From: Actinomycetota bacterium
Lineage (GTDB): Bacteria; Actinomycetota; Humimicrobiia; Humimicrobiales; Humimicrobiaceae
Reading direction: 5' to 3'
NCBI GenBank assembly: GCA_023488645.1
Contig: JAMDDL010000116.1
Location: 1-10,354 of the forward strand
Length of the DNA: 10,354 nt
The translations under genes were made by a program, and so were the position numbers. The notes under the pieces are model-generated. The model did no database searches and was not told where the DNA came from. It saw only the letters and a list, made by a program, of their open reading frames with translations. Position 1 is the first letter of the stretch. Each line of letters begins with the position of its first letter. Positions 1-6,806 of this stretch are shown piece by piece.

Positions 1-740
1 GTTTCAGATTTAAATATTTTATTATCAATACACGCTGTCGCGCCCTGTTTCCCCATTTTTATTATTAAATCTTTCGACCCCTCTTTTTTTAAGTATCTTA
101 TTATTTTTATCTCATCATTTATTTTTGTAATTTCCCTAGCCTCTTCTAAATTGGGAAGAAAAATATCAACATAGCGAAGTAATTTTTTTACATCTGATAT
201 TGTTTGCTTATCCCATCCATTTATATCCCAGCCAGGATCTAATAATATTATGCAATTCTTTTGTTTTAACATTTTAAAGAATTCAATAATATCCTTAATC
301 TTTAAATTTGGAAATTGAAATAAACTACAAAGAATTGCTATTGAATTAGGCTCAATTTTATTAAGTGAATCAAAAATAAAATTTCTGTCAATTTTCAATA
401 ATTGTCCGGCATATGTAATAAAAGACCTTTCCCCGTCTTTTTTTACTATTGTTGCTGTTACCGAGGTTTTATATTTTTTTTCAATTCTGATTGTGGAAGT
501 ATCTAATCCATTTTTATTTAGTTCTTTCAAAATAAATTTACCATTATCATCTCCACCTAAATTACCAATAATGAAAGGTGCAATGCCAATTTTTTTTAAT
601 GCCAGTGAAAAGTTTCCTAAATTACCCGCAACTCTATATGTAATGTTTTTAACCGGTATCTCAACTCCCCAGGCAGGCATGTCATCAATAGATTTAAAAA
701 CTATATCTAAGGTTATATTTCCAATTGCATATACTTTCAT
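1..740 (-). CDS. PfkB-family carbohydrate kinase, N-terminal part (runs off the left edge)
   Basis: Reading the minus strand from ATG at 740 gives about 246 residues with no stop to the window edge. It starts M-K-V-Y-A-I-G-N with an early D12, as PfkB/ribokinase proteins do. Family landmarks follow in order: V-A-G-N-L-G-N near residues 37-43 (the family G-G-N-x-x-N motif, first Gly changed to Ala), N-L-G-G-D-D-N-G near 59-66, a conserved D-P-G-W in mid-protein, L-P-N-L-E-E-A, and K-M-G-K-Q-G-A near the edge. The G-A-G-D catalytic signature should lie beyond the window, so activity cannot be judged. The family phosphorylates sugars or nucleosides with ATP in the cytoplasm. The substrate is not readable; a phosphorylatable ketose or amino sugar taken up by the neighbouring importer is an inference. 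A GAAGG Shine-Dalgarno (745-749, minus strand) four bases before ATG supports the start. It is transcribed divergently from the SIS gene and probably shares its control region. Confidence 0.88.
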   Translation of the reverse strand, partial: MKVYAIGNITLDIVFKSIDDMPAWGVEIPVKNITYRVAGNLGNFSLALKKIGIAPFIIGNLGGDDNGKFILKELNKNGLDTSTIRIEKKYKTSVTATIVKKDGERSFITYAGQLLKIDRNFIFDSLNKIEPNSIAILCSLFQFPNLKIKDIIEFFKMLKQKNCIILLDPGWDINGWDKQTISDVKKLLRYVDIFLPNLEEAREITKINDEIKIIRYLKKEGSKDLIIKMGKQGATACIDNKIFKSE

Positions 741-744
741 ATTA

Positions 745-749
745 CCTTC
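745..749 (-). promoter_or_regulatory. Ribosome binding site of the PfkB-family kinase
   Basis: On the minus strand the bases read GAAGG and end four bases before the ATG at 740-738. The spacing is short but workable. It fixes the kinase start, since the protein begins exactly where PfkB proteins usually begin. Confidence 0.55.
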
Positions 750-805
750 AATTATTTTCTATTTTCATATCAGCTTCAATTATGGAAATTTTTTCATAAA
801 TAATA

Positions 806-835
806 TTGACATAACTTGTTATGACATGTTATATT
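806..835 (+). promoter_or_regulatory. Sigma-70-like promoter for the SIS gene
   Basis: A perfect -35 box TTGACA (806-811) is followed after 17 or 18 bases by TTATAT (829-834) or TATATT (830-835) as the -10 box. Transcription would begin near 842 and give a leader of about 90 bases before the SIS start. It is the best-matching promoter I see in the window and lies in the gap between divergent genes. A weaker minus-strand pair, TTAATG (859-854) and TAATAT (836-831), also with 17-base spacing, could serve the kinase and would overlap it. Promoter activity is inferred from sequence only. Confidence 0.6.
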
Positions 836-857
836 ACGTAATGTTGTTTATAACATT
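811..857. promoter_or_regulatory. Cluster of inverted repeats, likely operator(s) over the divergent promoters
   Basis: Four ATAAC/GTTAT half-sites occur at 811-815, 818-822, 828-832 and 850-854. They form ATAAC-TT-GTTAT (811-822) and an eight-base inverted repeat ATGTTATA (826-833) with TATAACAT (849-856). TGT-TATG-ACA (817-826) lies inside the promoter spacer, ATTACGTAAT (833-842) is a perfect palindrome, and AATGTT (840-845) pairs with AACATT (852-857). Elements placed in the spacer and around the -10 box are where a repressor would act. TGT-N4-ACA resembles operators of some GntR/HutC-type regulators, and a GntR gene lies at the right end of the window, so that regulator is the first candidate. 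Base composition is very AT-rich, so some of these repeats may be chance. Confidence 0.45.
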
Positions 858-931
858 AAATTTTTTTTAAGTCAATCATAATTTATATAGCATATAATGC
901 AATAAATAAAAAATTTTATCGAAAACAAAAA

Positions 932-1993
932 ATGCAGAAAAATAAAGAAAACCTCATAATGCAAGAGATTGAAGATCAGCCTAATTCATGGGCAAGTTCT
1001 ATCCAGGAATACAATATAATATCCAAGGATTTAAACAAATTCTTTAATAACCATAGCAATATTTATTTTGTCGGCTGTGGTTCCTCCTACCATGCAGGAT
1101 TAATAGGTGAATATGTATATAATAATATTTCAACCGGGAAGAAATCTTCCTGTTTACTGTCATCTGACATCTTAATGTATCCGGAAGAGACACTGCATTA
1201 TGCAGATAAAAACGATGTGTATTTTTTAATTTCCAGGACAGGAAAGACTGGAGAAACTGTTCTTGTTTCAGAGGTGTTAAAAAAAGCGAATGTTAAAACT
1301 ATATCAATAACGGCTTATCCGGATAGCGAAATAATAAAAAAATGTGATTTTGGAGTCGTTCTTGAGGGAAGTCAGGAAAAAAGTATAACAGCTACAAAGT
1401 CAATGACCAGTTTTACGCTTTTTCTTTTAAAACTAATATTTGGTTTTCATGGTAAAAAGTTTGATGATGAAGATTTTTTAAATAGTACCGGAAAAGTTTT
1501 TAAAAAAATAGAGTTTTATAAAGAGATTATTCAAAAGATTATATATGAAAATAATTTTAACAAATTTGTATTTTTAGGTTCAAAACCGTTTAAAGGCCTT
1601 GTTAAGGAATCGGAACTGAAGACTAAGGAAATGTCAACAACCGATACAGAATCAAACAATCCTCTTGAGTTCAGGCATGGCCATAAATCAATATTAAGCG
1701 ATAAATCCCTTGTTGTTATTTTTTTATCAGAAAAAGGATATGAGTATGAAATAAAAGCTGCCGGAGAATTTAAAAAAATTGGTTCAAAAGTTCTGCTGAT
1801 ATTCAATAAGCATAAATTAGCATTGAAAAAAGATTTTTATGATTACTCAATAAATTTAAACATAAATCTTGAAGAATTATCAATATCAATAATCTATACA
1901 TTATTTGGTCAGCTAATTGGTTATTACCAGGCTTTGAAAAAGAAACTGGATCCGTCAAAACCAAGGAATTTGGAATTTTATGTACCCTTATAG
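932..1993 (+). CDS. Two-SIS-domain sugar-phosphate isomerase/deaminase-like protein (AgaS / GlmS C-terminal type)
   Basis: The 353-residue protein resembles the isomerase half of GlmS and the AgaS family, with no glutaminase domain. It opens with E-I-E-D-Q-P-N-S-W (12-20), like the family's E-I-x-Q-Q-P. The first SIS domain has V-G-C-G-S-S-Y-H-A-G (47-56), I-S-R-T-G-K-T-G-E-T (100-109) and S-I-T-A-T-K-S (151-157). The second has G-S-K (216-218) and E-x-x-L-K-T-K-E-M (226-234), then L-E-F-R-H-G-H-K-S (245-253), where the usual Pro after R-H-G is His. It ends D-P-S-K-P-R-N-L, the family's usual tail. Such enzymes are cytoplasmic and isomerise, deaminate or deglycate sugar phosphates; the exact substrate cannot be read. 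The start is uncertain: neither ATG 932 nor in-frame ATG 959 has a clear Shine-Dalgarno, and 959 would begin right at the conserved N-terminal motif. It is first in the plus-strand set, behind the promoter at 806-835. Confidence 0.85.
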   Translation: MQKNKENLIMQEIEDQPNSWASSIQEYNIISKDLNKFFNNHSNIYFVGCGSSYHAGLIGEYVYNNISTGKKSSCLLSSDILMYPEETLHYADKNDVYFLISRTGKTGETVLVSEVLKKANVKTISITAYPDSEIIKKCDFGVVLEGSQEKSITATKSMTSFTLFLLKLIFGFHGKKFDDEDFLNSTGKVFKKIEFYKEIIQKIIYENNFNKFVFLGSKPFKGLVKESELKTKEMSTTDTESNNPLEFRHGHKSILSDKSLVVIFLSEKGYEYEIKAAGEFKKIGSKVLLIFNKHKLALKKDFYDYSINLNINLEELSISIIYTLFGQLIGYYQALKKKLDPSKPRNLEFYVPL

Positions 1994-2117
1994 CATTGGT
2001 TGAAAATCATGGTTAAGGATATATGTATATATAATTAAACGAGAAGGGAGGAAATAAAAATATCACGAAAATAAAATAAAAAATAATTTAACAGGAAGGA
2101 GTGAGATTATAAAAAAA

Positions 2118-2177
2118 GAGATTTGCTTGAAGGTATTTGCAACCACATATGAATATATTTTTATTCAAACAAATCTC
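2118..2177. repeat. Long inverted repeat (14-base arms) in the binding-protein leader
   Basis: GAGATTTGCTTGAA (2118-2131) is complementary to TTCAAACAAATCTC (2164-2177) at 13 of 14 positions (one C/A mismatch), with a 32-base loop. In RNA it would form a hairpin ending 59 bases before the ATG of the binding protein. No run of T follows directly, so it is not a standard intrinsic terminator. It may protect the downstream transcript from 3'-5' or 5' decay, or be a protein or RNA control site. Confidence 0.5.
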
Positions 2178-2221
2178 AAGAAAATTTTATAAAGATTTTT
2201 TTCTAAAGTAAAGAAAATTAC

Positions 2222-2229
2222 AAAGGAGG
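2222..2229 (+). promoter_or_regulatory. Strong ribosome binding site of the binding-protein gene
   Basis: AAAGGAGG ends seven bases before the ATG at 2237, a near-ideal match and spacing. The permease genes after it lack a comparable site. That difference fits the need for more binding protein than permease. Confidence 0.75.
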
Positions 2230-2236
2230 ATAATAG

Positions 2237-3688
2237 ATGAAAAAATCATTATTATGGATGATGATAATCCTGATAAGTTTGACGCTTATGTCGGCTTTTA
2301 CAATTTCAGGATGCAAAAAGGGAACTGCTGCAGAAACAAGCGCAGCAGAAACAACCGCGGCAGAAACGACTTCAGCTGAAACTAGAACAGCTGAAACTAC
2401 AACAGCGGAAACCACAACTGGTGAAAAAGTAACTTTAAGAATAGCCAGTTTTCAGGGCGGTTATGGTCGTGAATGGCTGGATGAAGCTATCAGGTTACTT
2501 AAAGAAAAGAACCCAAATGTTGAGGTCGATTTACTATTTGATCCCAAGATTGCCGAGCAACTTCAACCTATGTTTGTAGCAGGCAATCCTCCTGATGTAG
2601 TTTTACCGGGAGGTTTTTTTGACAGACTGGGGGCAATTTTAGAAGGGCAGTTCAAACCACTTGATGATCTTTTAAATAGTAAAGCTATTGATAAAGATAT
2701 GTTATTCAAAGATACATTTGAAAAAGGTACTTTCACTGCTGCGACTTTTAATGGACATACTTGGTATATCCCTATGTGGGTCTCTACTTATGGCTGGTGG
2801 TATAACGAAACCATATGGAATAAAAATGAATGGGTTCCCCCGAAGACATGGGATGAAGCATATGCTTTATTTGATAAAATGAAAGCTGCAGGGGTTGGTC
2901 CGATAGCAAACCAGGGAATATATCCGCTTTATATCAGATATACTTATTTGCCGGAATTTATTGCAAGATTGGCAGGACCTCAGAAGTTTGAAGCTTGTTG
3001 GAATCTAAAACCAAACTCATGGACTGACCCAGAAGTAGTAAAAGCTATTTCTTTTATTGCTGAATTGGAAAAGAAATATTTCCAGGAAGGTCACTTGGGA
3101 ATGAATCATTTACAGTCACAAGCCGAGGTAATGGTTGGAAATGCAGGAATGATAGCATGTGGTAATTGGTTCCCAAAAGAAGAAGAACAAGTTTGGCCTG
3201 AAGGATCTGAAATTAGAGCAATGCCTTATCCACCTTTTGAGGAAAGTTCGTATCCACAGAAAGTTTATGTTAAAGATGGTGATGTATGGCAAATGTGCGT
3301 AATACCAACTGAAGCAAAACAGCCCGAGTTAGCTGTAGAATTTTATAAAATTCTTTTTTCTGAACAAGTACAGAAATTTGCAGTAGAAAAAACAGGTGCA
3401 CTAACATCGTATAAAGATTCAGCACAATGGCTGCCGGATAATAAATTTGCAAGAGCTATTAAGAGTACTTTGGAGTATTATAAAGATGCAGATTATACTA
3501 TCCCTCAGCAAGAGATACTCGATTTTAGCTATCCTGAAATTGCCAAAGCTATAGATGATAATATTTTAAAGATGTTTGATGATAAGATTACACCTGAACA
3601 GGCAGCTGCAGCTATCCAGAAGGCGATTGATGATTATATAGCAAAACCAGATGCTTTCATTCATGAATTTAAATTAGGGGTAGAATAA
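2237..3688 (+). CDS. Sugar ABC transporter substrate-binding lipoprotein (extracellular solute-binding family 1)
   Basis: The 483-residue protein has a lipoprotein signal: M-K-K, a hydrophobic stretch to about residue 22, then I-S-G-C with Cys26 as the lipidated residue. A flexible linker of six five-residue A-A-E-T-T-like repeats (31-60) tethers the binding domain to the membrane. From residue 64 it is a family-1 sugar-binding protein: early V-T-L-R-I-A-S, G-N-P-P-D-V-V (116-122), aromatic-rich M-W-V-S-T-Y-G-W-W-Y (180-189), P-P-K-T-W-D-E-A, and G-M-I-A-C-G-N-W (304-311). The last motif recalls N-acetylglucosamine/chitobiose-type (NgcE-like) binding proteins, but that is from memory and not enough to name the ligand. 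It captures sugar outside the cell and delivers it to the two permeases that follow, 27 bases downstream. The length is slightly above the usual 420-450 residues, explained by the linker. The start is fixed by AAAGGAGG seven bases upstream. Confidence 0.93.
   Translation: MKKSLLWMMIILISLTLMSAFTISGCKKGTAAETSAAETTAAETTSAETRTAETTTAETTTGEKVTLRIASFQGGYGREWLDEAIRLLKEKNPNVEVDLLFDPKIAEQLQPMFVAGNPPDVVLPGGFFDRLGAILEGQFKPLDDLLNSKAIDKDMLFKDTFEKGTFTAATFNGHTWYIPMWVSTYGWWYNETIWNKNEWVPPKTWDEAYALFDKMKAAGVGPIANQGIYPLYIRYTYLPEFIARLAGPQKFEACWNLKPNSWTDPEVVKAISFIAELEKKYFQEGHLGMNHLQSQAEVMVGNAGMIACGNWFPKEEEQVWPEGSEIRAMPYPPFEESSYPQKVYVKDGDVWQMCVIPTEAKQPELAVEFYKILFSEQVQKFAVEKTGALTSYKDSAQWLPDNKFARAIKSTLEYYKDADYTIPQQEILDFSYPEIAKAIDDNILKMFDDKITPEQAAAAIQKAIDDYIAKPDAFIHEFKLGVE
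2327..2416 (+). repeat. Six degenerate 15-bp repeats encoding the A-A-E-T-T linker
   Basis: Codons 31-60 of the lipoprotein consist of six units of 15 bases. They read A-A-E-T-S, A-A-E-T-T, A-A-E-T-T, S-A-E-T-R, T-A-E-T-T and T-A-E-T-T; a seventh degenerate unit (T-G-E-K-V) follows. The protein pattern is kept while third codon positions differ (gcagaaaca, gcggcagaaacg, gctgaaact). This suggests old duplication with selection on the peptide, not a recent slippage tract. It lies just after the lipidated Cys and acts as a spacer. Confidence 0.85.
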
Positions 3689-3715
3689 TTTCTTTATTGT
3701 CATTATTAATTAGTT

Positions 3716-4660
3716 ATGAGAATTATATCTAAAAAGTTGGTTCAATTTAAAGCTGGGGCTAAAATAAGAAATACTTCTTTTAGGATAGTAGCTGCTTTCT
3801 TAGCCCCAGCATTAATATCGTATCTATTTTTTGTGGTTTATCCCTTGTTTAAAGTTTTCAGGCTATCTTTTTATGACTGGAGAGGTGTTAAAGCCGGAGC
3901 AGAAGTATTTGTTGGTTTTGGAAATTTTAAGAGTTTAATGTTAGACCCAATATTTTGGCGGGCATTAAGCAATAATTTATTATTATTTGTATTTGTTTTA
4001 CTAATTTCAATAATATTTGCATTATTTTTTTCATATTTTATAGCTACCAAAATAAAGTTTAGCGGACTATATAAAGCTGCATGGTTATTCCCCAATATTC
4101 TTGGCGACATAATTGTAGTCACAATATGGCTTTTTATTTATCATCCTACCATGGGAATGTTAAATTATATACTCTCAAAAATTGGGATACACGTAGGAGC
4201 TTTACCCTGGCTTGGAAGAGCAGATACGGCATTGATTGCGGTATCAATACCAATGATTTGGAAATATATGGGATTGTATATCATTTTGTTTACAGCGGCT
4301 ATTCAGGAAATTCCATCATCATTTTTAGAGGCTGCCAGAATTGACGGTGCCTCCAGATGGAAAGAATTTCTCCATGTTATTTTGCCACTATTGAAACCAA
4401 CAATTGCAGTTGCAATTGTTTTTATGATGTATAACAGCTTTAGTGTTATCTTTACTTATATAAAATTCTTAACTGAAGGTGGTCCATATAGATCAACCGA
4501 AGTGCTGCCTACATATATCTTTCAAGTCGGGTTTGAACTTCATAAATTTGGTTATGGTTCCGCAATTAGCGTAGTTACTTTTTTATTAGTCTCCGTTTTT
4601 GCAATTTTTATAATTAGAACTCTCATGAGAAGTTTGATTCACGGTGAGACAGGATTTTAG
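3716..4660 (+). CDS. Sugar ABC transporter permease, MalF/UgpA type
   Basis: The 314-residue integral membrane protein has about six hydrophobic segments (around residues 23-47, 84-110, 121-142, 171-195, 228-248 and 281-304). Between the fourth and fifth lies the cytoplasmic EAA loop E-A-A-R-I-D-G (205-211) followed by V-I-L-P (221-224), the contact for the ATPase subunit in carbohydrate importers. The N-terminal P-A-L-I-S-Y-L-F-F-V-V-Y-P stretch and the Y-D-W that follows are typical of the MalF/UgpA-like partner. It pairs with the next gene to form the membrane channel fed by the upstream binding protein. No Shine-Dalgarno precedes ATG 3716, so translation may depend on reinitiation from the gene 27 bases before. 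No ATPase gene occurs in the window; a shared MsmK/UgpC-type ATPase elsewhere is likely, as is usual for this family. Confidence 0.92.
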   Translation: MRIISKKLVQFKAGAKIRNTSFRIVAAFLAPALISYLFFVVYPLFKVFRLSFYDWRGVKAGAEVFVGFGNFKSLMLDPIFWRALSNNLLLFVFVLLISIIFALFFSYFIATKIKFSGLYKAAWLFPNILGDIIVVTIWLFIYHPTMGMLNYILSKIGIHVGALPWLGRADTALIAVSIPMIWKYMGLYIILFTAAIQEIPSSFLEAARIDGASRWKEFLHVILPLLKPTIAVAIVFMMYNSFSVIFTYIKFLTEGGPYRSTEVLPTYIFQVGFELHKFGYGSAISVVTFLLVSVFAIFIIRTLMRSLIHGETGF

Positions 4661-4662
4661 TA

Positions 4663-5532
4663 ATGAAAAAAACATCCAAAGCAATTAAGATAATTATAAA
4701 TTTAAGAAATATTTTAATTAATATTCCTATTCAAATATTGTGCATATTTTATAGTTTAGTTGTACTGATACCAGTATCATGGGCTATTGTATCTTCTATT
4801 CGTGACAGTATAAGCTTTTTTAAAAATCCCTTTGGTATACCTGCAATAATTCAACTGAGTAATTTTTCTGAAGCATGGAAGAATGAAAATGTTGCCATTT
4901 ATTTTAGAAATAGTTTATTTATGACAGCGGTATCTGTGTTTTTTATCATACTTTTATCTGCATTAGCTTCATATGCCCTTACAAGATTAAAATTTGTTGG
5001 CAGGATAAATATTTTAATATTGTTTGTTAGCGGATTATTTGTGCCGTCAGCACTGTTATTACTGCCTTTATTTATATTGCTCAATCAGATACATCTTTTA
5101 GGGTCCCTCTTAGGTCTTATTTTGGTTTATATAGCATATTCTTTTTGTTTTACTATTTTTGTCCTTGTACCGTTTTTTAATATGATACCCAGAGAACTGG
5201 AGGAAGCCGCATTTATAGATGGAGCGACGCACTTTCAAGTTTTTTGGAGAATAATTATACCCTTAGCTAGACCTGGGCTGATATTAGCTACAATTTTTAA
5301 TATATTTGGCATTTGGAATGAGTTAATACTTGCATGGACATTAATCAGTGAGGATAGCAGAAAAACATTACCCGTAGGATTGGCCAATATACTGGTAAGG
5401 CAAAACTATTCTGCCAATTATGGAATATTATTTGCAGCTGTAACCATAGCGATAGCACCTATAGTTATTTTGTATATTGTATTCCAGCGCAGACTTATAG
5501 GTGGCCTGATGGCAGGAGCATTAAAGGAATAA
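4663..5532 (+). CDS. Sugar ABC transporter permease, MalG/UgpE type
   Basis: The 289-residue membrane protein starts two bases after the previous stop, so the two permeases are almost certainly translationally coupled. About six hydrophobic segments are visible (around 24-46, 85-106, 115-140, 147-172, 203-226 and 254-274). The EAA loop reads E-A-A-F-I-D-G (181-187) and continues to I-I-I-P-L-A-R-P (197-204), matching the family pattern. N-E-x-x-x-A-W-T-L (219-227) and a C-terminal R-R-L-I-G-G-L-M-A-G-A-L-K (276-288) are hallmarks of the second permease of carbohydrate importers. It forms a heterodimer with the preceding permease in the inner membrane. The transported sugar cannot be deduced from the permeases. 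Confidence 0.93.
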   Translation: MKKTSKAIKIIINLRNILINIPIQILCIFYSLVVLIPVSWAIVSSIRDSISFFKNPFGIPAIIQLSNFSEAWKNENVAIYFRNSLFMTAVSVFFIILLSALASYALTRLKFVGRINILILFVSGLFVPSALLLLPLFILLNQIHLLGSLLGLILVYIAYSFCFTIFVLVPFFNMIPRELEEAAFIDGATHFQVFWRIIIPLARPGLILATIFNIFGIWNELILAWTLISEDSRKTLPVGLANILVRQNYSANYGILFAAVTIAIAPIVILYIVFQRRLIGGLMAGALKE

Positions 5533-5538
5533 AATAAA

Positions 5539-5567
5539 TTGTCATACAGATCATTATGAAATATAAA
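5539..5567 (+). promoter_or_regulatory. Possible internal promoter before the first UroD-like gene
   Basis: TTGTCA (5539-5544) and TATAAA (5562-5567) are separated by exactly 17 bases, each matching five of six consensus positions. They sit just after the second permease stop in the 91-base gap before the next gene. The metabolic genes may therefore be transcribed on their own as well as by read-through. Such matches arise by chance in AT-rich DNA. Confidence 0.35.
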
Positions 5568-5623
5568 AGTTATATATTGAGAAAACAGCAGAATTGTCAA
5601 ATAAAGATGGGTTAAGATTTGTA

Positions 5624-6757
5624 ATGGTTACAAAAACTTTAATTATAGATTCAATAAAACATAAACCGGTTGATAGAATTCCACTTATGTATAGGGGAGA
5701 TCCATCAATAAATGAAAGCCTTATTAAGTATTTTGGGCTTGAAAATATTGAAAGTGACTGGGAGAAGTTAATAAAAAAAATGGGAGCAGATAATTTCTCA
5801 GATGGTGAGACACTTGGTGCTTTTACTACATATTTCCCAAAGTACATTGGCCCTGATTTCAATACAATATTTGAACCATGTTATTTCAATATATGGGGAA
5901 TAAAGCCAGTTGAAATCTACTCAGGTGGAACAAGAGATATTGTCTTTTCAAAAAATCCACCCCTCTATGATAGTGACAGCATAAATGATTTAAATAACTA
6001 CAGATATCCCAAGACAGAATGGTTTGATTTTAATACTTATAAAATAAATTCTGAGGCATTTGAATACAGGAGTGCTGATGAACAAAGAGAAATTCCGGTA
6101 ACCGAATTTAAAAAATCTGATGCATACTTTTTATGCACAAACTGCAACAATTACATTTTCATGATATCAACATATATGAGAGGCACTGATAAGATGCTCA
6201 TAGATCTTGTTTCAGATAAAAAATATGCAGAAATATTAATTGGAAACATAGGGGAATTCTGTCTGGAGTTTTGTAAAAAGAATCTGGAAAGCATCGGCAG
6301 GTATATAGACTTATATGGAATATGGGATGACTTTGCCATGCAGGATAGCTTAATGATTTCTCCGGAGATCTGGAGAACTTTCTATAAGCCCTGGTATAAA
6401 AAAATAATTGAAGAGGCAAAAAAATATGACTTACTTGTTTGTTTCCATGCCTGCGGCAACTGCACTGCAATAATACCTGACCTTATCCAAATGGGAGTGG
6501 ATATACTAGATCCGGTTCAAGTATCTGCTAAAAACATGGAACTTATTAATTTAAAGAGGTTGTTTGGAAAAGATATCTGCTTTCATGGAGGAATTGATGT
6601 TCAGAAGTTTTTGCCATTTGCAACTCCCAGAGAAATAAAAGAAGAGGTGAAAAGGATAGAAGAATTATTTAATGGAGATGGGGGATTAATTCTTGGCCCT
6701 TCCCATTACATAACTGCAGATACTCCAATTGAGAATATATTGGCAATCTATAAGTAG
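5624..6757 (+). CDS. Uroporphyrinogen decarboxylase (UroD)-like protein with an H-x-C motif
   Basis: With ATG 5624 the protein has 377 residues. It belongs to the UroD/MtaA-like superfamily: an early H-K-P-V-D-R-I-P-L, I-S-P-E-I-W-R-T-F-Y-K-P-W-Y, and F-H-A-C-G-N (274-279). Then come G-V-D-I-L-D-P-V-Q, F-H-G-G-I-D-V-Q and L-G-P-S-H-Y with T-P-I-E-N-I near the end. Members are heme-pathway decarboxylases, corrinoid-linked methyltransferases (MtaA, CmuA) and many unassigned enzymes. This is not HemE by context. H275 and C277 match the H-x-C zinc motif of the methyltransferase branch, but the later Cys seems replaced by S360-H361. No corrinoid protein is nearby. An upstream in-frame TTG (5594) would add ten residues with no better ribosome site; the family N-terminus fits 5624. 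It lies in a sugar operon with a second UroD-like paralogue; the reaction is unknown. Confidence 0.8.
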   Translation: MVTKTLIIDSIKHKPVDRIPLMYRGDPSINESLIKYFGLENIESDWEKLIKKMGADNFSDGETLGAFTTYFPKYIGPDFNTIFEPCYFNIWGIKPVEIYSGGTRDIVFSKNPPLYDSDSINDLNNYRYPKTEWFDFNTYKINSEAFEYRSADEQREIPVTEFKKSDAYFLCTNCNNYIFMISTYMRGTDKMLIDLVSDKKYAEILIGNIGEFCLEFCKKNLESIGRYIDLYGIWDDFAMQDSLMISPEIWRTFYKPWYKKIIEEAKKYDLLVCFHACGNCTAIIPDLIQMGVDILDPVQVSAKNMELINLKRLFGKDICFHGGIDVQKFLPFATPREIKEEVKRIEELFNGDGGLILGPSHYITADTPIENILAIYK

Positions 6758-6806
6758 ATAAAAATGAAAAATGGAGATTTAAGATAAAAGTATTAAAAGG
6801 CAAAAG

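Larger units (their letters stand above)
1994..2236 (+). other. 243-bp leader between the SIS gene and the binding-protein gene, with orphan Shine-Dalgarno sites
   Basis: I see no convincing gene here. Two strong Shine-Dalgarno-like runs, AAGGGAGG (about 2044-2051) and AGGAAGGAG (about 2094-2102), have no ATG at a usable distance. A third, AAAGGAGG (2222-2229), is correctly placed seven bases before the binding-protein ATG. TATAAT (2030-2035) could be a -10 box, but its -35 is poor (TTGAAA at 2000-2005 is too far away). The stretch may be an internal promoter plus a structured 5' leader that raises expression of the binding protein over the SIS gene, as is common for sugar importers. That role is an inference. 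Confidence 0.4.

Noticed and set aside
493..870. Plus-strand open frame of 125 codons at the left.
   Set aside because: It lies mostly antisense to the PfkB-family kinase, whose minus-strand frame matches a known family. The plus frame has no recognisable motif and runs through the promoter region.
2118..2215. Inverted repeat 2118-2177 followed by a T-rich stretch, considered as an intrinsic terminator.
   Set aside because: The T run (near 2195-2202) starts about 18 bases after the stem, the loop is 32 bases and the stem is AT-rich. This does not fit a usual terminator.
2218..2415. Minus-strand open frame encoding a Val-Ser-Ala-rich repeat.
   Set aside because: It is the antisense shadow of the A-A-E-T-T linker repeats in the lipoprotein gene.
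5594..5623. TTG start for the first UroD-like gene.
   Set aside because: Homologous proteins begin near the M-V-T-K-T at 5624. The ten extra residues have no family support, and no clear Shine-Dalgarno precedes the TTG. Not fully excluded.
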